A stretch of 64,000 bases of DNA from an uncultured Eubacteriales bacterium (GTDB lineage: Bacteria; Bacillota; Clostridia; Oscillospirales; Oscillospiraceae). The notes beneath the pieces are model-generated. The model saw nothing but the letters and a program-made list of their open reading frames with translations, made no database searches and was not told the origin of the DNA. Both the position numbers and the translations under genes were made by a program. Shown one piece after another: positions 35,741 to 43,493 of this stretch. Where the stretch lies: assembly GCA_905198835.1 (NCBI GenBank), contig CAJKDY010000007.1, positions 61,157 to 125,156 on the forward strand, given 5' to 3'. Numbering within the stretch: position 1 is the first letter of the stretch; the number at the start of each line of letters is the position of its first letter.

Positions 35741-35756
35741 ACTCTACCCTCGCGCT
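35741..35756 (-). repeat. Edge of a stop-abutting element, copy F (supplies a stop codon)
   Basis: Minus strand GTAGCGCGAGGGTAGA. It matches the head GAAGCGCGAGGGTAGG; the TAG inside it is the stop of the FMN reductase fusion gene. The remaining element is missing, replaced by the REP-like repeat. Confidence 0.6.
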
Positions 35757-37390
35757 ACTTTGGCCGGATACCACTTCTGGAACCATGTGGTGAACATCCC
35801 CATGAACAACGGAAGAACGGAGTTGATGGCCCCGGTCCAGCCGCCGACCTGGGTGCCCAGGATAAAGTAGGTCCAAATGGGGGTGAGCAAATACAAAATG
35901 CCCCAGGCCAGCGTCAGGATGCGGTTGGTTTGGACAAACAGCGAATTTTCCAGGGCCGCCTCTCCCCCGTAGCCGTTCATGGAGTAGTGGGCGGTCAGGG
36001 GAATGGGCCGCAGACAGCTGACGCTCCACATCACCCCGAAGGCCAGATAGGCCAGGGGCACCACCCACCGGATGGGCGCACCCAGCAGCGCCGCCACGGA
36101 GAAGCCGGCCACCAGCGCCCCGGAGAGGACGTCGTAGATAGTCATTTTATGACCATAAAACACCACCGGCGCCAGAGCGCAGGCCGCTAGGGCGGCCACG
36201 CCGCCCCAGGTGGCGTGAATGGACGCTCCCACCCAGAAGACGATCCAGGGCAGGAGCAGGATGTTCATGTTGGTGGGCTTGTCGGGGACGTGAAGCCCGC
36301 CCGGGGTGGCGGTTTTCTCCGCCGGCGAAGACCGCGTCTCCGCGCCGCCCGTCCCGGTGAAATAGTCGTCCCACCGTAGCAGCAGTTCAAAGTCCCCCAT
36401 TACCCGGAACTTGTGCTCCACCAGGGCCTGGCTGCCGCTGATCTCCCCCGTCGAGATGGCCCGCCAGACGGCAATGGGGGTCTCCACGGTGGTAGTGGCG
36501 GGAAGAAAGTCCCCGGTCAGCACCCGGCTTCCCGTCTGGCCCAGGACCAGCTGGTAGCGCTCGCCGACATCGGTATAGACCATCTCCAGCACCCGGTCCT
36601 GACCGGACCAGCTCTCCGGCCGATAGAGGGCCGCCATCTGCCGGGTGAAGACTAGGGTATCCGACTCCCGTTCCCCGGTCTTGGCGTCCACGCCCCAGCT
36701 GTCGTCCGCCCATCGCTCAAAAGTCTCTCTGGGAAAGAGCAGCTGGTCCAGCTTTTCTTTTGTTTCGGAGGCAACGCCCCCGGCCATGTACTCCCGGCCC
36801 GCCTGCCGGACATAGCCCAGATATTCCTGGGTCCGCTGCCTCACCTCCGGGATCCGAAACAGCTCCCCCTGGCCGCAGAAGATGGCGGTGTAGTTGTCCT
36901 TGCCGCACTCATGATCAAAGAGACTGCGCACCCCGTCGTAGTTTCCTTGGGCGGTGTAAAAGCCGCAGGTGGAGATGACCACGGTGCGCTTATCACTCAT
37001 GTCGTACCGGGTGGGGTGGCTGCCGCTGCCGGTCTCGCCGCCGTCGGGGGACATAAAGGGCAGGACCATGGGCAGCTGCCGGTCGATGAGGTTCTTCAGC
37101 GGCCCGGGCACCGAGTAATAGTAGAGAGGAAAGCTCCAGATCGTCACGTCGGCCCACAGCAGAGCCTCCAGGACCTGGGCCATATTGTCGGCGATGCAGC
37201 ATTGGCCCGGAGTCTTGTCCCAGCAGGAAAAGCACCCCAGGCAGGGCCGGATGTCCAGTTGGTCCACCGCCAGCTCCCGGACCTCCAACGCCTCGCCGCC
37301 GTCGCCCATTCCGACCAAAAAGGCCTTTGTCAGCTGCCAGGTATTGCTCCGCTCCCCCTTGGGACTGCCGTTGATGGCAAGGACCTTCAT
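35744..37390 (-). CDS. Three-domain fusion: FMN reductase, SCP2-like domain, membrane domain
   Basis: A 548-residue protein. Residues 1-205 form an NADPH-dependent FMN reductase/flavodoxin-like domain with phosphate-loop INGSPKGERSNT and the CLGCFSCWD cysteine block (50-58) of iron-sulfur-flavoprotein relatives. Residues about 262-345 resemble an SCP2 sterol-carrier domain (LEMVYTDVGERYQL, later VWRAISTGEISG). Residues about 375-540 hold five or six membrane helices. I do not know this full combination from a characterised protein. It may couple flavin electron transfer to a lipid-like or membrane-bound substrate (inference). Its ATG overlaps the PadR stop (ATGA), so it is the regulated target of that regulator. 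The C-terminal VARG and stop are encoded by the edge of a stop-abutting element. Confidence 0.85.
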   Translation of the reverse strand: MKVLAINGSPKGERSNTWQLTKAFLVGMGDGGEALEVRELAVDQLDIRPCLGCFSCWDKTPGQCCIADNMAQVLEALLWADVTIWSFPLYYYSVPGPLKNLIDRQLPMVLPFMSPDGGETGSGSHPTRYDMSDKRTVVISTCGFYTAQGNYDGVRSLFDHECGKDNYTAIFCGQGELFRIPEVRQRTQEYLGYVRQAGREYMAGGVASETKEKLDQLLFPRETFERWADDSWGVDAKTGERESDTLVFTRQMAALYRPESWSGQDRVLEMVYTDVGERYQLVLGQTGSRVLTGDFLPATTTVETPIAVWRAISTGEISGSQALVEHKFRVMGDFELLLRWDDYFTGTGGAETRSSPAEKTATPGGLHVPDKPTNMNILLLPWIVFWVGASIHATWGGVAALAACALAPVVFYGHKMTIYDVLSGALVAGFSVAALLGAPIRWVVPLAYLAFGVMWSVSCLRPIPLTAHYSMNGYGGEAALENSLFVQTNRILTLAWGILYLLTPIWTYFILGTQVGGWTGAINSVLPLFMGMFTTWFQKWYPAKVARG

Positions 37391-37935
37391 GTTCCCTCTC
37401 CCCCTTTCAGCATGTCGATACAGCTCTGGGCCCAGTCCATGTGCATCCTCATATTGCGCCTGCCGTAGTCCACCGTCATCTCCCAGTAGAGGGTCTTGTC
37501 CCCGCCGCCCAGAAACTGGCTGTAGTCTCGGATGGTCTCCGGCACCGTCTCCAGACTTTGCAGCAGCATGGCGTAATAGTCCCGCAGGCCCTCAAAATAC
37601 CGGATGTTCTCCTTGCGGCTCCGTTCGCCGAAGAAGAACACCTTCATCAAGATGCGGTTGCGATACTCCCCCTGCACCTCCGCCTGGCCCAGCCACTTCA
37701 AAAGCTCCTCCCGGCCCTCGGCGGTGATGGCGTAGATATTCTTGTCCGGCTTGCCCTGCTGGGCCACCGGGGTCTTCCCCGCCCAGCCCCTGGCCTCCAG
37801 GGTCTGGAGCTCCCGGTAGATCTGGCTGGTCTGGGCGTTCCAGAAAAACCGCAGAGAGTCCCGGAAGGCCACCATGATCTCGTAGCCCGTCATTTCATGG
37901 TAGTTCAAAAGCCCCAGTATCCCGTGCTTGAGCAT
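37387..37935 (-). CDS. PadR-family transcriptional regulator
   Basis: A 182-residue PadR/Vir-type regulator. The N-terminal winged helix (about 1-85) has ILGLLNYHEMTGYEI, the SQIYRELQTLEARGW recognition region, and wing residues KNIYAITAEGREEL. The C-terminal half (about 95-180) is the helical Vir dimerisation domain. PadR proteins repress genes for phenolic-acid or multidrug response, often including their own. AAAGGAGG precedes ATG 37935. The gene leads a two-gene operon with the flavin fusion protein, overlapping by 4 bp. A palindrome inside the promoter spacer is the likely operator. Confidence 0.93.
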   Translation of the reverse strand: MLKHGILGLLNYHEMTGYEIMVAFRDSLRFFWNAQTSQIYRELQTLEARGWAGKTPVAQQGKPDKNIYAITAEGREELLKWLGQAEVQGEYRNRILMKVFFFGERSRKENIRYFEGLRDYYAMLLQSLETVPETIRDYSQFLGGGDKTLYWEMTVDYGRRNMRMHMDWAQSCIDMLKGGEGT

Positions 37936-37960
37936 GGCCGTTCCCTCCTTTGTCCGCTTT

Positions 37961-37989
37961 ATTATATTCCACTTGTAGAATATTGTCAA
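37961..37989 (-). promoter_or_regulatory. PadR promoter with palindromic operator in the spacer
   Basis: Minus strand TTGACA (37989-37984), 17 bp, TATAAT (37966-37961), both perfect. The spacer and the first bases of the -10 box form a near-palindrome with ATATTC/GAATAT arms (37964-37983), placed so that bound protein would block RNA polymerase. Autoregulation by PadR is inferred. Confidence 0.8.
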
Positions 37990-37995
37990 GGGTGC

Positions 37996-38028
37996 AAAAA
38001 GCCCGCCGGCAAAAACGCCGGCGGGCTT
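37996..38028 (-). terminator. Intrinsic terminator of pnp
   Basis: Perfect 12-bp stem AAGCCCGCCGGC / GCCGGCGGGCTT with a six-base loop and a T run on the minus strand. Confidence 0.9.
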
Positions 38029-38044
38029 GGTCATCATTTATAGG

Positions 38045-38175
38045 GCTGTCACGTTCGCATTGGGCGCATCACGCCGTGGCTTCCCTCCGTCTCGGCCTGG
38101 TCTTCGGGGCCTTTTGGCCCCGACCCTCGGCCTCGCTCCGGTCCATCCCCGGCTATGCGCCTATGCTCACGCTTC
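38045..38175 (-). repeat. Stop-abutting element, copy C (overlaps end of pnp)
   Basis: Minus strand GAAGCGTGAGCATAGGCG to CGCCCAATGCGAACGTGAC. The first bases encode the last two pnp codons and the TGA stop lies inside the conserved head. Inner blocks match copy A1. Confidence 0.8.
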
Positions 38176-40314
38176 CTCAGGGGCCTTAGCGCCGCGGTTC
38201 TCCAGCTCCCGCAGCGCGTCCTTGTAGGAGAGGTTCCAGCGGCCCTTCTCGTCGATCTCCATGAACTTGACCCAGATCATGTCGCCGATGTTGACCACGT
38301 CCTCCACCTTCTCCACCCGGTGGTTGGCCAGCTTGGAGATGTGGACCAGGCCGTCCTTGCCCGGAGCCAGCTCCACAAAGGCGCCGAAGGGCATGATGGA
38401 GACCACCTTGCCATAGTAGAGCTGCCCCACCTCGGGGACGAAGACGATGGTGTCGATCATCTTCTTGGCCTTCTCGCAGCTGTCGGCGTCGGGGGAGGCG
38501 ATGTGGATGGTGCCGTCCTCCTCGATGTCGATCTGGGCGCCGGACTCGGCGGTGATCTTCTGGATGACGCTGCCGCCCTTGCCGATAACGTCCCGGATGT
38601 TCTCGGGGTCGATCTTCATAGTGAGCATCTTGGGAGCGTAGCGGCTGACCTCGGGGCGAGGCTCGGCGATGCAGGGGAGCATGATCTCGTCCAGGATGGC
38701 GAAGCGCGCGTCCTTGGTGATGGCCAGGGCCTCCTTGATGATGGCATGGGAAAGGCCGTCGTTCTTGATGTCCATCTGGATGGCGGTGATGCCCGCCTTG
38801 GTGCCGGCCACCTTGAAGTCCATCTCGCCGTGGAAGTCCTCCACGCCCTGGATGTCGATGAAGGTGGTAAAGCCGCCGTTATCGTCCTGGATGAGGCCGC
38901 AGGAGATGCCGGCCACCGGGGCTTTGATGGGCACGCCCGCATCCATGAGGGCCAAAGTAGAGCCGCAGATGGAGCCCTGGGAGGTAGAGCCGTTGGAGCT
39001 CAGCACCTCGCTGACCACGCGGATGGCGTAGGGGAACTCGTCCACATCGGGCAAAACGGGCTCCAGGGCCCGCTGGGCCAGAGCGCCGTGGCCCTTCTCC
39101 CGGCGGTTGGTGGACCGGCTGGCCCGGGCCTCGCCGGTGGAGTAGGCGGGGAAGTTGTAGTGGTGCATATAGCGGACCTCTTCCTCCTCCCAGATGGTGT
39201 CCATCTTCTGGGCGGCGGAGAGGGTGTTCAGCGTGCAGATGGAGAGGACCTGGGTCTGGCCACGGGTAAAGAGGCCCGAGCCGTGGACCCGGGGCAGCAC
39301 GCCCACCTCAGCAGCCAGGGGCCGGATCTCGTTCTTGGCCCGACCGTCCACACGGTGGCCCTCCAGCAGCCAGGCCTTGACGATCTTCTTCTGGAACTTG
39401 TAGGTGATCTCCTCCAGGTACTGGTCCATATCGGGATGGCTGTCCAGATACTTCTCATGCCACTTCTCGATCATGGCGTTCCAGCGGGTCTCCCGGACGT
39501 TCTTGTCGTCGGTATCCATGGCGGCCTTGGCCTCGTCCATGAAGCTCCGCACGATGTCGTCAAACAGCTCCTGGTCAAAGGCGGCGTGGTCGTAGGTCAT
39601 CTTCTCCTTGCCGATCTCGCTGACCATCTGGTTGATAAGGGCGATCTGGCGCTTCGCCTCTTCATGGGCCTGGCAGATGGCGTCGTACATGATGTCGTCG
39701 GGCAGCTCCTTGGCGCCGGCCTCGATCATGATGACCTTCTCCTGGGAAGCGGCCACGGTCAGGTCCAGCTTGGAGTTATGCCGCTGGTCCTGGGTGGGGT
39801 TGAGGACGATCTGGCCGTCCACATAGCCCGCCTCCACACAGCCGATGGGCCCGGCCCAGGGGATGTCGGAAACGGCCAGACAGGCGCTGACGCCGAACAT
39901 GGCGGTCATCTCCGGGGAGCAGTCCCGGTCCAGGCTCATCACGGTGCAGGTGACCACCACGTCGTTACGGAAGTCATAGGGGAACAGGGGCCGGATGGAC
40001 CGGTCGATGACCCGGCTGGCCAGCACGGCGGGCAGGCTGGGCTGACCCTCGCGACGGAGGAACGAGCCGGGGATGCGGCCCACGGCGTAGAGCTTCTCCT
40101 CAAAGTCCACGCTGAGGGGGAAGAAGTCCACCCCGTCCCGGGGACGGGGGGCGGCGGTGACGGCCACCATCACGGTGGTCTCGCCGTAGGTGACCAGGGC
40201 GCTGGCGTTGGCCAGCTCGGCCACCCGGCCCATCTCGATGGTGAGCTTGCGGCCCAGCAGATCCATGGACCAGGTCTTGGTGTTGAACTGCTTGTGAGTG
40301 ATAACGGTTGACAT
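38167..40314 (-). CDS. pnp: Polynucleotide phosphorylase
   Basis: A cytosolic trimeric 3'-5' exoribonuclease that releases nucleoside diphosphates and is the main degradative partner of RNase Y. The 715-residue protein shows two RNase PH cores (first from about 15, with GRIPGSFLRREG and RVIDRSIRPLFP; second from about 340, with VLPRVHGSGLFTRGQTQ), then a KH domain (IRDVIGKGGSVIQKI) and an S1 domain (GKVVSIMPFGAFVELAPGKDGLVHIS). ATG 40314 behind AAAGGAGGA is chosen over an upstream in-frame extension. It follows rpsO on the same strand, the common rpsO-pnp order. Its last codons overlap a stop-abutting element. Confidence 0.98.
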   Translation of the reverse strand: MSTVITHKQFNTKTWSMDLLGRKLTIEMGRVAELANASALVTYGETTVMVAVTAAPRPRDGVDFFPLSVDFEEKLYAVGRIPGSFLRREGQPSLPAVLASRVIDRSIRPLFPYDFRNDVVVTCTVMSLDRDCSPEMTAMFGVSACLAVSDIPWAGPIGCVEAGYVDGQIVLNPTQDQRHNSKLDLTVAASQEKVIMIEAGAKELPDDIMYDAICQAHEEAKRQIALINQMVSEIGKEKMTYDHAAFDQELFDDIVRSFMDEAKAAMDTDDKNVRETRWNAMIEKWHEKYLDSHPDMDQYLEEITYKFQKKIVKAWLLEGHRVDGRAKNEIRPLAAEVGVLPRVHGSGLFTRGQTQVLSICTLNTLSAAQKMDTIWEEEEVRYMHHYNFPAYSTGEARASRSTNRREKGHGALAQRALEPVLPDVDEFPYAIRVVSEVLSSNGSTSQGSICGSTLALMDAGVPIKAPVAGISCGLIQDDNGGFTTFIDIQGVEDFHGEMDFKVAGTKAGITAIQMDIKNDGLSHAIIKEALAITKDARFAILDEIMLPCIAEPRPEVSRYAPKMLTMKIDPENIRDVIGKGGSVIQKITAESGAQIDIEEDGTIHIASPDADSCEKAKKMIDTIVFVPEVGQLYYGKVVSIMPFGAFVELAPGKDGLVHISKLANHRVEKVEDVVNIGDMIWVKFMEIDEKGRWNLSYKDALRELENRGAKAPEEA

Positions 40315-40422
40315 GGGGGTTCCTCCTTTGTGTTGTGCCCCAGCCGCCGTTTTAGCACTTGAACCAGGGCCCTTCAGGCCTTCGTTCAAACGCTAAAAAG
40401 CAGTCCTGGGGTCAAATTTTGT

Positions 40423-40456
40423 CAAAGGGTGGCGTGGCAAGCCACACCACCCTTTG
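40423..40456 (-). promoter_or_regulatory. rpsO-pnp intergenic RNA hairpin
   Basis: A 16-bp stem (CAAAGGGTGG..GTGGC pairing with GCCAC..CCACCCTTTG, one mismatch) with a two-base gap between arms. It is not followed by a T run, so it looks like a processing or attenuation hairpin. In E. coli the equivalent place is cut by RNase III and controls pnp. Confidence 0.7.
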
Positions 40457-40468
40457 CAGTTGACGTTT

Positions 40469-40735
40469 TTACTTACGGATACCCAGCTTCGCAATGATGG
40501 CGCGGTAGCGCTCGATGTCCTTCTTCATCAGGTAATCCAGCAGCTTGCGGCGCTGGCCGATCATCTTGTAGAGGCCCCGGCGGGAGTGGTTGTCGTGGAT
40601 GTGGACCTGGAGATGCTCGGTGAGCTGGCCGATGCGGGCGGTGAGGATGGCGATCTGTACCTCGGGAGAGCCCGTGTCGGTGGGATGGGTGCGGTTGGCT
40701 TCGATGACTTCGGTCTTCTGGTCTTTGCGGATCAT
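40469..40735 (-). CDS. rpsO: 30S ribosomal protein S15
   Basis: An early-binding 30S protein that contacts 16S rRNA helices 20-22. The 88-residue product shows the family core: [12 protein letters not shown], then a long helix, the rRNA-binding [25 protein letters not shown], and a basic end. Full length. ATG 40735 is behind AAAGGTGG. A leader of about 95 nt from the divergent consensus promoter contains a hairpin (GTCTGC / GCAGAC), a possible S15 autoregulation site, as is known in other bacteria. pnp follows. Confidence 0.98.
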   Translation of the reverse strand: MIRKDQKTEVIEANRTHPTDTGSPEVQIAILTARIGQLTEHLQVHIHDNHSRRGLYKMIGQRRKLLDYLMKKDIERYRAIIAKLGIRK

Positions 40736-40842
40736 ATTCGTTCCACCTTTCTGAAAATTTGCCCCAAGCTGAGGTCGGGGTCGGTGAGGCCGCCGCCTAA
40801 GCAAAGGGTAGGGGGTCTGTCTGCATTTTCGCAGACTGGAGC

Positions 40843-40871
40843 ATTATACCATAGAAAGTATGCCCTGTCAA
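40843..40871 (-). promoter_or_regulatory. Consensus promoter of rpsO-pnp
   Basis: Minus strand TTGACA (40871-40866), 17 bp, TATAAT (40848-40843): perfect boxes and spacing. Confidence 0.9.
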
Positions 40872-40881
40872 TGAAAAAATG

Positions 40882-40910
40882 TTGCATACATAAGGAGTAT
40901 CTGATATAAT
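40882..40910 (+). promoter_or_regulatory. Promoter of the DEAD-box helicase gene
   Basis: TTGCAT (40882-40887), 17 bp, TATAAT (40905-40910). The two divergent promoters lie only 10 bp apart (-35 to -35). Confidence 0.85.
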
Positions 40911-40946
40911 ACCTCCAAATCATGTACAAAGAAAAGGAAGATACCA

Positions 40947-42137
40947 ATGGAAATCAACGGTGAGAAGGTCAACGACCAACAAGACTATAAGGACATGGGT
41001 CTGTCCGAGGCCCTGATGCGGGCCATCGACAAGAAAGGCTACGTGGCGGCCACCCCCATCCAGGTGGGGGCCATCCCGCCCTTTATGGAGTGGAAGGACG
41101 TCATCGCCAAGGCCCCCACCGGCACAGGCAAGACCTTCGCCTTCGGCATCCCCATGGTGGAGCACACCGACCCGGAAGGCCAGGACGTGACCGCTCTGGT
41201 GCTGGCCCCCACCCGGGAGCTGGCCATCCAAATTCAAGAGGAGCTGCGGGACCTGTGCGCCTTCAAGGAAGGGGTCCGCACCGTATGCCTCTACGGCGGC
41301 GCGCCCATCGACAGGCAAATTCAAACCCTGAAAAAGAACCCCCAGATCGTGGTGGCCACGCCGGGGCGGCTCATGGACCACATGAAGCGCCGCACCGTCC
41401 GGCTGGACAAGGTCCAGACCGTGGTGCTGGACGAGGCCGACCGGATGCTGGACATGGGCTTCATCCGGGACGTGACCAAAATTCTGGACGCCATGCCCCA
41501 GCGCAAAAACCTGGGGATGTTCTCCGCCACCATCTCCCGGGAGGTTCTGGACATCTCCTGGGTCTACCAGCGCGACCCCGTGGAGATCACCGTCCAGGCC
41601 GTGGCGGAAAACAAGCCCGACATCCAACAGTACCGCATCGAGGTAGACCGGGGAGAAAAAGCCGAGCTCACCGAAAAGCTGCTGAACGCCGGCGGCTACG
41701 AGCGGGCCATCGCCTTTTGCAACACCAAGAACATGACCGACCGCCTGGCCTCCATGCTGCGCCTGCGGGGCATCCAGGCCGACGCCATCCACGGCGACAT
41801 CCAGCAAAGAGTCCGAGAGAAGGTATTGGGCCAATTCCGTGATGGAAAACTCCGGGTGCTGGTGGCCACCGACGTAGCCGCCCGCGGCCTGGATATCGAC
41901 GATGTGGACGTGGTCTTCAACTACGACGTGCCCGACGAGAACGAATACTACGTCCACCGCATCGGCCGCACCGGCCGGGCCCGCCGCCATGGCGTGGCCT
42001 ACACCCTGGTCGCCAGCGTCACCGAGGCCCTCAGGATGGACGACATCCAAAAGGGCACCCGCAACACCATCACCCCCCTGAAGTACGAAAAGGGCGTGCT
42101 GCTGGAGCTGGACGAGAAGGGCCAGGTCAAGGAATAA
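40947..42137 (+). CDS. DEAD-box RNA helicase
   Basis: An ATP-dependent RNA helicase of the RhlE/CshA type. The 396-residue protein has a Q-motif region with ATPIQ, Walker A APTGTGKT (56-63), PTREL, the DEAD box (162-165), SAT near 193, and the second core with VATDVAARGLDIDDV and HRIGRTGRARR. Unlike CshA it stops soon after the helicase core, without the basic C-terminal tail. The gene is divergent from rpsO-pnp, so a role in RNA decay or ribosome assembly is likely. A bidirectional terminator separates it from cinA. Confidence 0.94.
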   Translation: MEINGEKVNDQQDYKDMGLSEALMRAIDKKGYVAATPIQVGAIPPFMEWKDVIAKAPTGTGKTFAFGIPMVEHTDPEGQDVTALVLAPTRELAIQIQEELRDLCAFKEGVRTVCLYGGAPIDRQIQTLKKNPQIVVATPGRLMDHMKRRTVRLDKVQTVVLDEADRMLDMGFIRDVTKILDAMPQRKNLGMFSATISREVLDISWVYQRDPVEITVQAVAENKPDIQQYRIEVDRGEKAELTEKLLNAGGYERAIAFCNTKNMTDRLASMLRLRGIQADAIHGDIQQRVREKVLGQFRDGKLRVLVATDVAARGLDIDDVDVVFNYDVPDENEYYVHRIGRTGRARRHGVAYTLVASVTEALRMDDIQKGTRNTITPLKYEKGVLLELDEKGQVKE

Positions 42138-42148
42138 GCCGCGATAAG

Positions 42149-42185
42149 AAAAGACCGGGTGACTACTGTAGTCACCCGGTCTTTT
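42149..42185. terminator. Bidirectional terminator between helicase and cinA genes
   Basis: AAAAGACCGGGTGACTAC pairs with its complement across one unpaired base, with A and T runs at both ends. It serves both converging genes. Confidence 0.92.
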
Positions 42186-42189
42186 CTGC

Positions 42190-43461
42190 TCAAAACGTGG
42201 GCTTCATCTCCAGCGCAAGGCCCTGCAAATGCCGCCGCACCAGGTCGAAGGCGTGGTGGGCGGCGGTGGTACGGACTCGGTCCCGGGAAAGGCCCAAATT
42301 GGTCTCCCGGCAGAAGCTGCCACCGTCCCAGGCCATGGCCACGTAGACAAGCCCCACCGGGTTGCCCCGGTCGTCCCTGTCCGGCCCGGCCACCCCGGTG
42401 GTAGCCACGGCGATGTCGCAGCCCAGGGCCTTTCTGGCCCCTTGGGCCATAGCCAGAGCCACCGGCTCGCTCACCGCGCCGTACTTCTCCAAAAGGTCAT
42501 GGGGCACGCCCAAAAGCCGCTCCTTGGCCTCGTTGCAGTAGGTCACAAGACCGCCCTTGAACACGCTGGACGCGCCGGCCAGGTCGGTCATTCGCTTAGC
42601 GATGAGCCCGCCGGTGCAGCTCTCGGCGCAGCCCAAGGTAAGGCCCCGGTCCTTCAAGAGTCCAAAGGCCACCTCCTCGATGCTGCCTACGTCCCCGCCG
42701 TAGACCAGCTCGCCCAGCACCGCGCGCACCTGCTCCTCCGCCGGGGCGATCAGGGCCCGGGCGGCGTCCTCGCTGTCTGCCTTGGCGGTGAGCCGCAGCT
42801 CTACCTCCCCGGTCTTGGCATAGGGGGCCAGGGTGGGATTTTCCATGGCGTTCATCTCGTCCCGGAACAGCTGCTCCACCGCCGACTCCCCCATGCCGAA
42901 CACCCGCAGGGACCGGGACAGGATGGTCTGGCCCGACAGCTTTTTGAGGTAGGGCGCCACCCGCTCCAAAAACATGGGCCGGCACTCGCTGGGCGGGCCG
43001 GGCAACATGACCACCCGGCAGCCCTGAGCCTCGAAGATACACCCCGGAGCCGTGCCCCAGTCGTTTTGGAGGATGATGCACCCCTTGGGCAGCATGGCCT
43101 GCTGCAGGTTATTTTCCGGCATTTTCGCGCTGTGGAGCCGCTTTTCAAAGTACTCCCGAATGCGCCCGGCGCTCTCCTCGTCAAAAACCAGCTCCAGGCC
43201 GAAGCACTTGGCCAGGGTCTGCTTGGTCAGATCGTCGCAGGTGGGGCCCAGGCCGCCGGTGGTGATGATGATGTCCGCCCGGCTCTTGGCCAGCTCCACC
43301 GCCTGAGAAAGCCGCCCAGGGTTATCCCCCACCACCGTCTGGTAAAAGACGTTGACGCCCAGGGCGGACAGCTCCCGGCATAAAAATTGGGCGTCGGTGT
43401 TGACGATATTGCCCAGCAGCAACTCCGTCCCCACCGAAATGATCTCCGCGTTGTGGGTCAT
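42190..43461 (-). CDS. cinA: CinA family protein (NMN deamidase / competence-damage type)
   Basis: Two domains: an N-terminal MoCF-like fold (about 1-170, with EIISVGTELLLG, TTGGLGPTCDD and LPGPPSE) and a C-terminal CinA domain (about 255-415, with CAESCTGG). The C-terminal domain deamidates nicotinamide mononucleotide in characterised members, and the N-terminal domain can act on ADP-ribose. The 423 residues fit the full-length form. AAAGGAAG lies before ATG 43461. It is the last gene of an XRE-thiI-cinA operon, 32 nt after thiI. It is not next to recA here, so a competence link is unsupported. Confidence 0.95.
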   Translation of the reverse strand: MTHNAEIISVGTELLLGNIVNTDAQFLCRELSALGVNVFYQTVVGDNPGRLSQAVELAKSRADIIITTGGLGPTCDDLTKQTLAKCFGLELVFDEESAGRIREYFEKRLHSAKMPENNLQQAMLPKGCIILQNDWGTAPGCIFEAQGCRVVMLPGPPSECRPMFLERVAPYLKKLSGQTILSRSLRVFGMGESAVEQLFRDEMNAMENPTLAPYAKTGEVELRLTAKADSEDAARALIAPAEEQVRAVLGELVYGGDVGSIEEVAFGLLKDRGLTLGCAESCTGGLIAKRMTDLAGASSVFKGGLVTYCNEAKERLLGVPHDLLEKYGAVSEPVALAMAQGARKALGCDIAVATTGVAGPDRDDRGNPVGLVYVAMAWDGGSFCRETNLGLSRDRVRTTAAHHAFDLVRRHLQGLALEMKPTF

Positions 43462-43493
43462 AGCAAGACTTCCTTTCCCTGATCCTTCTCGGG

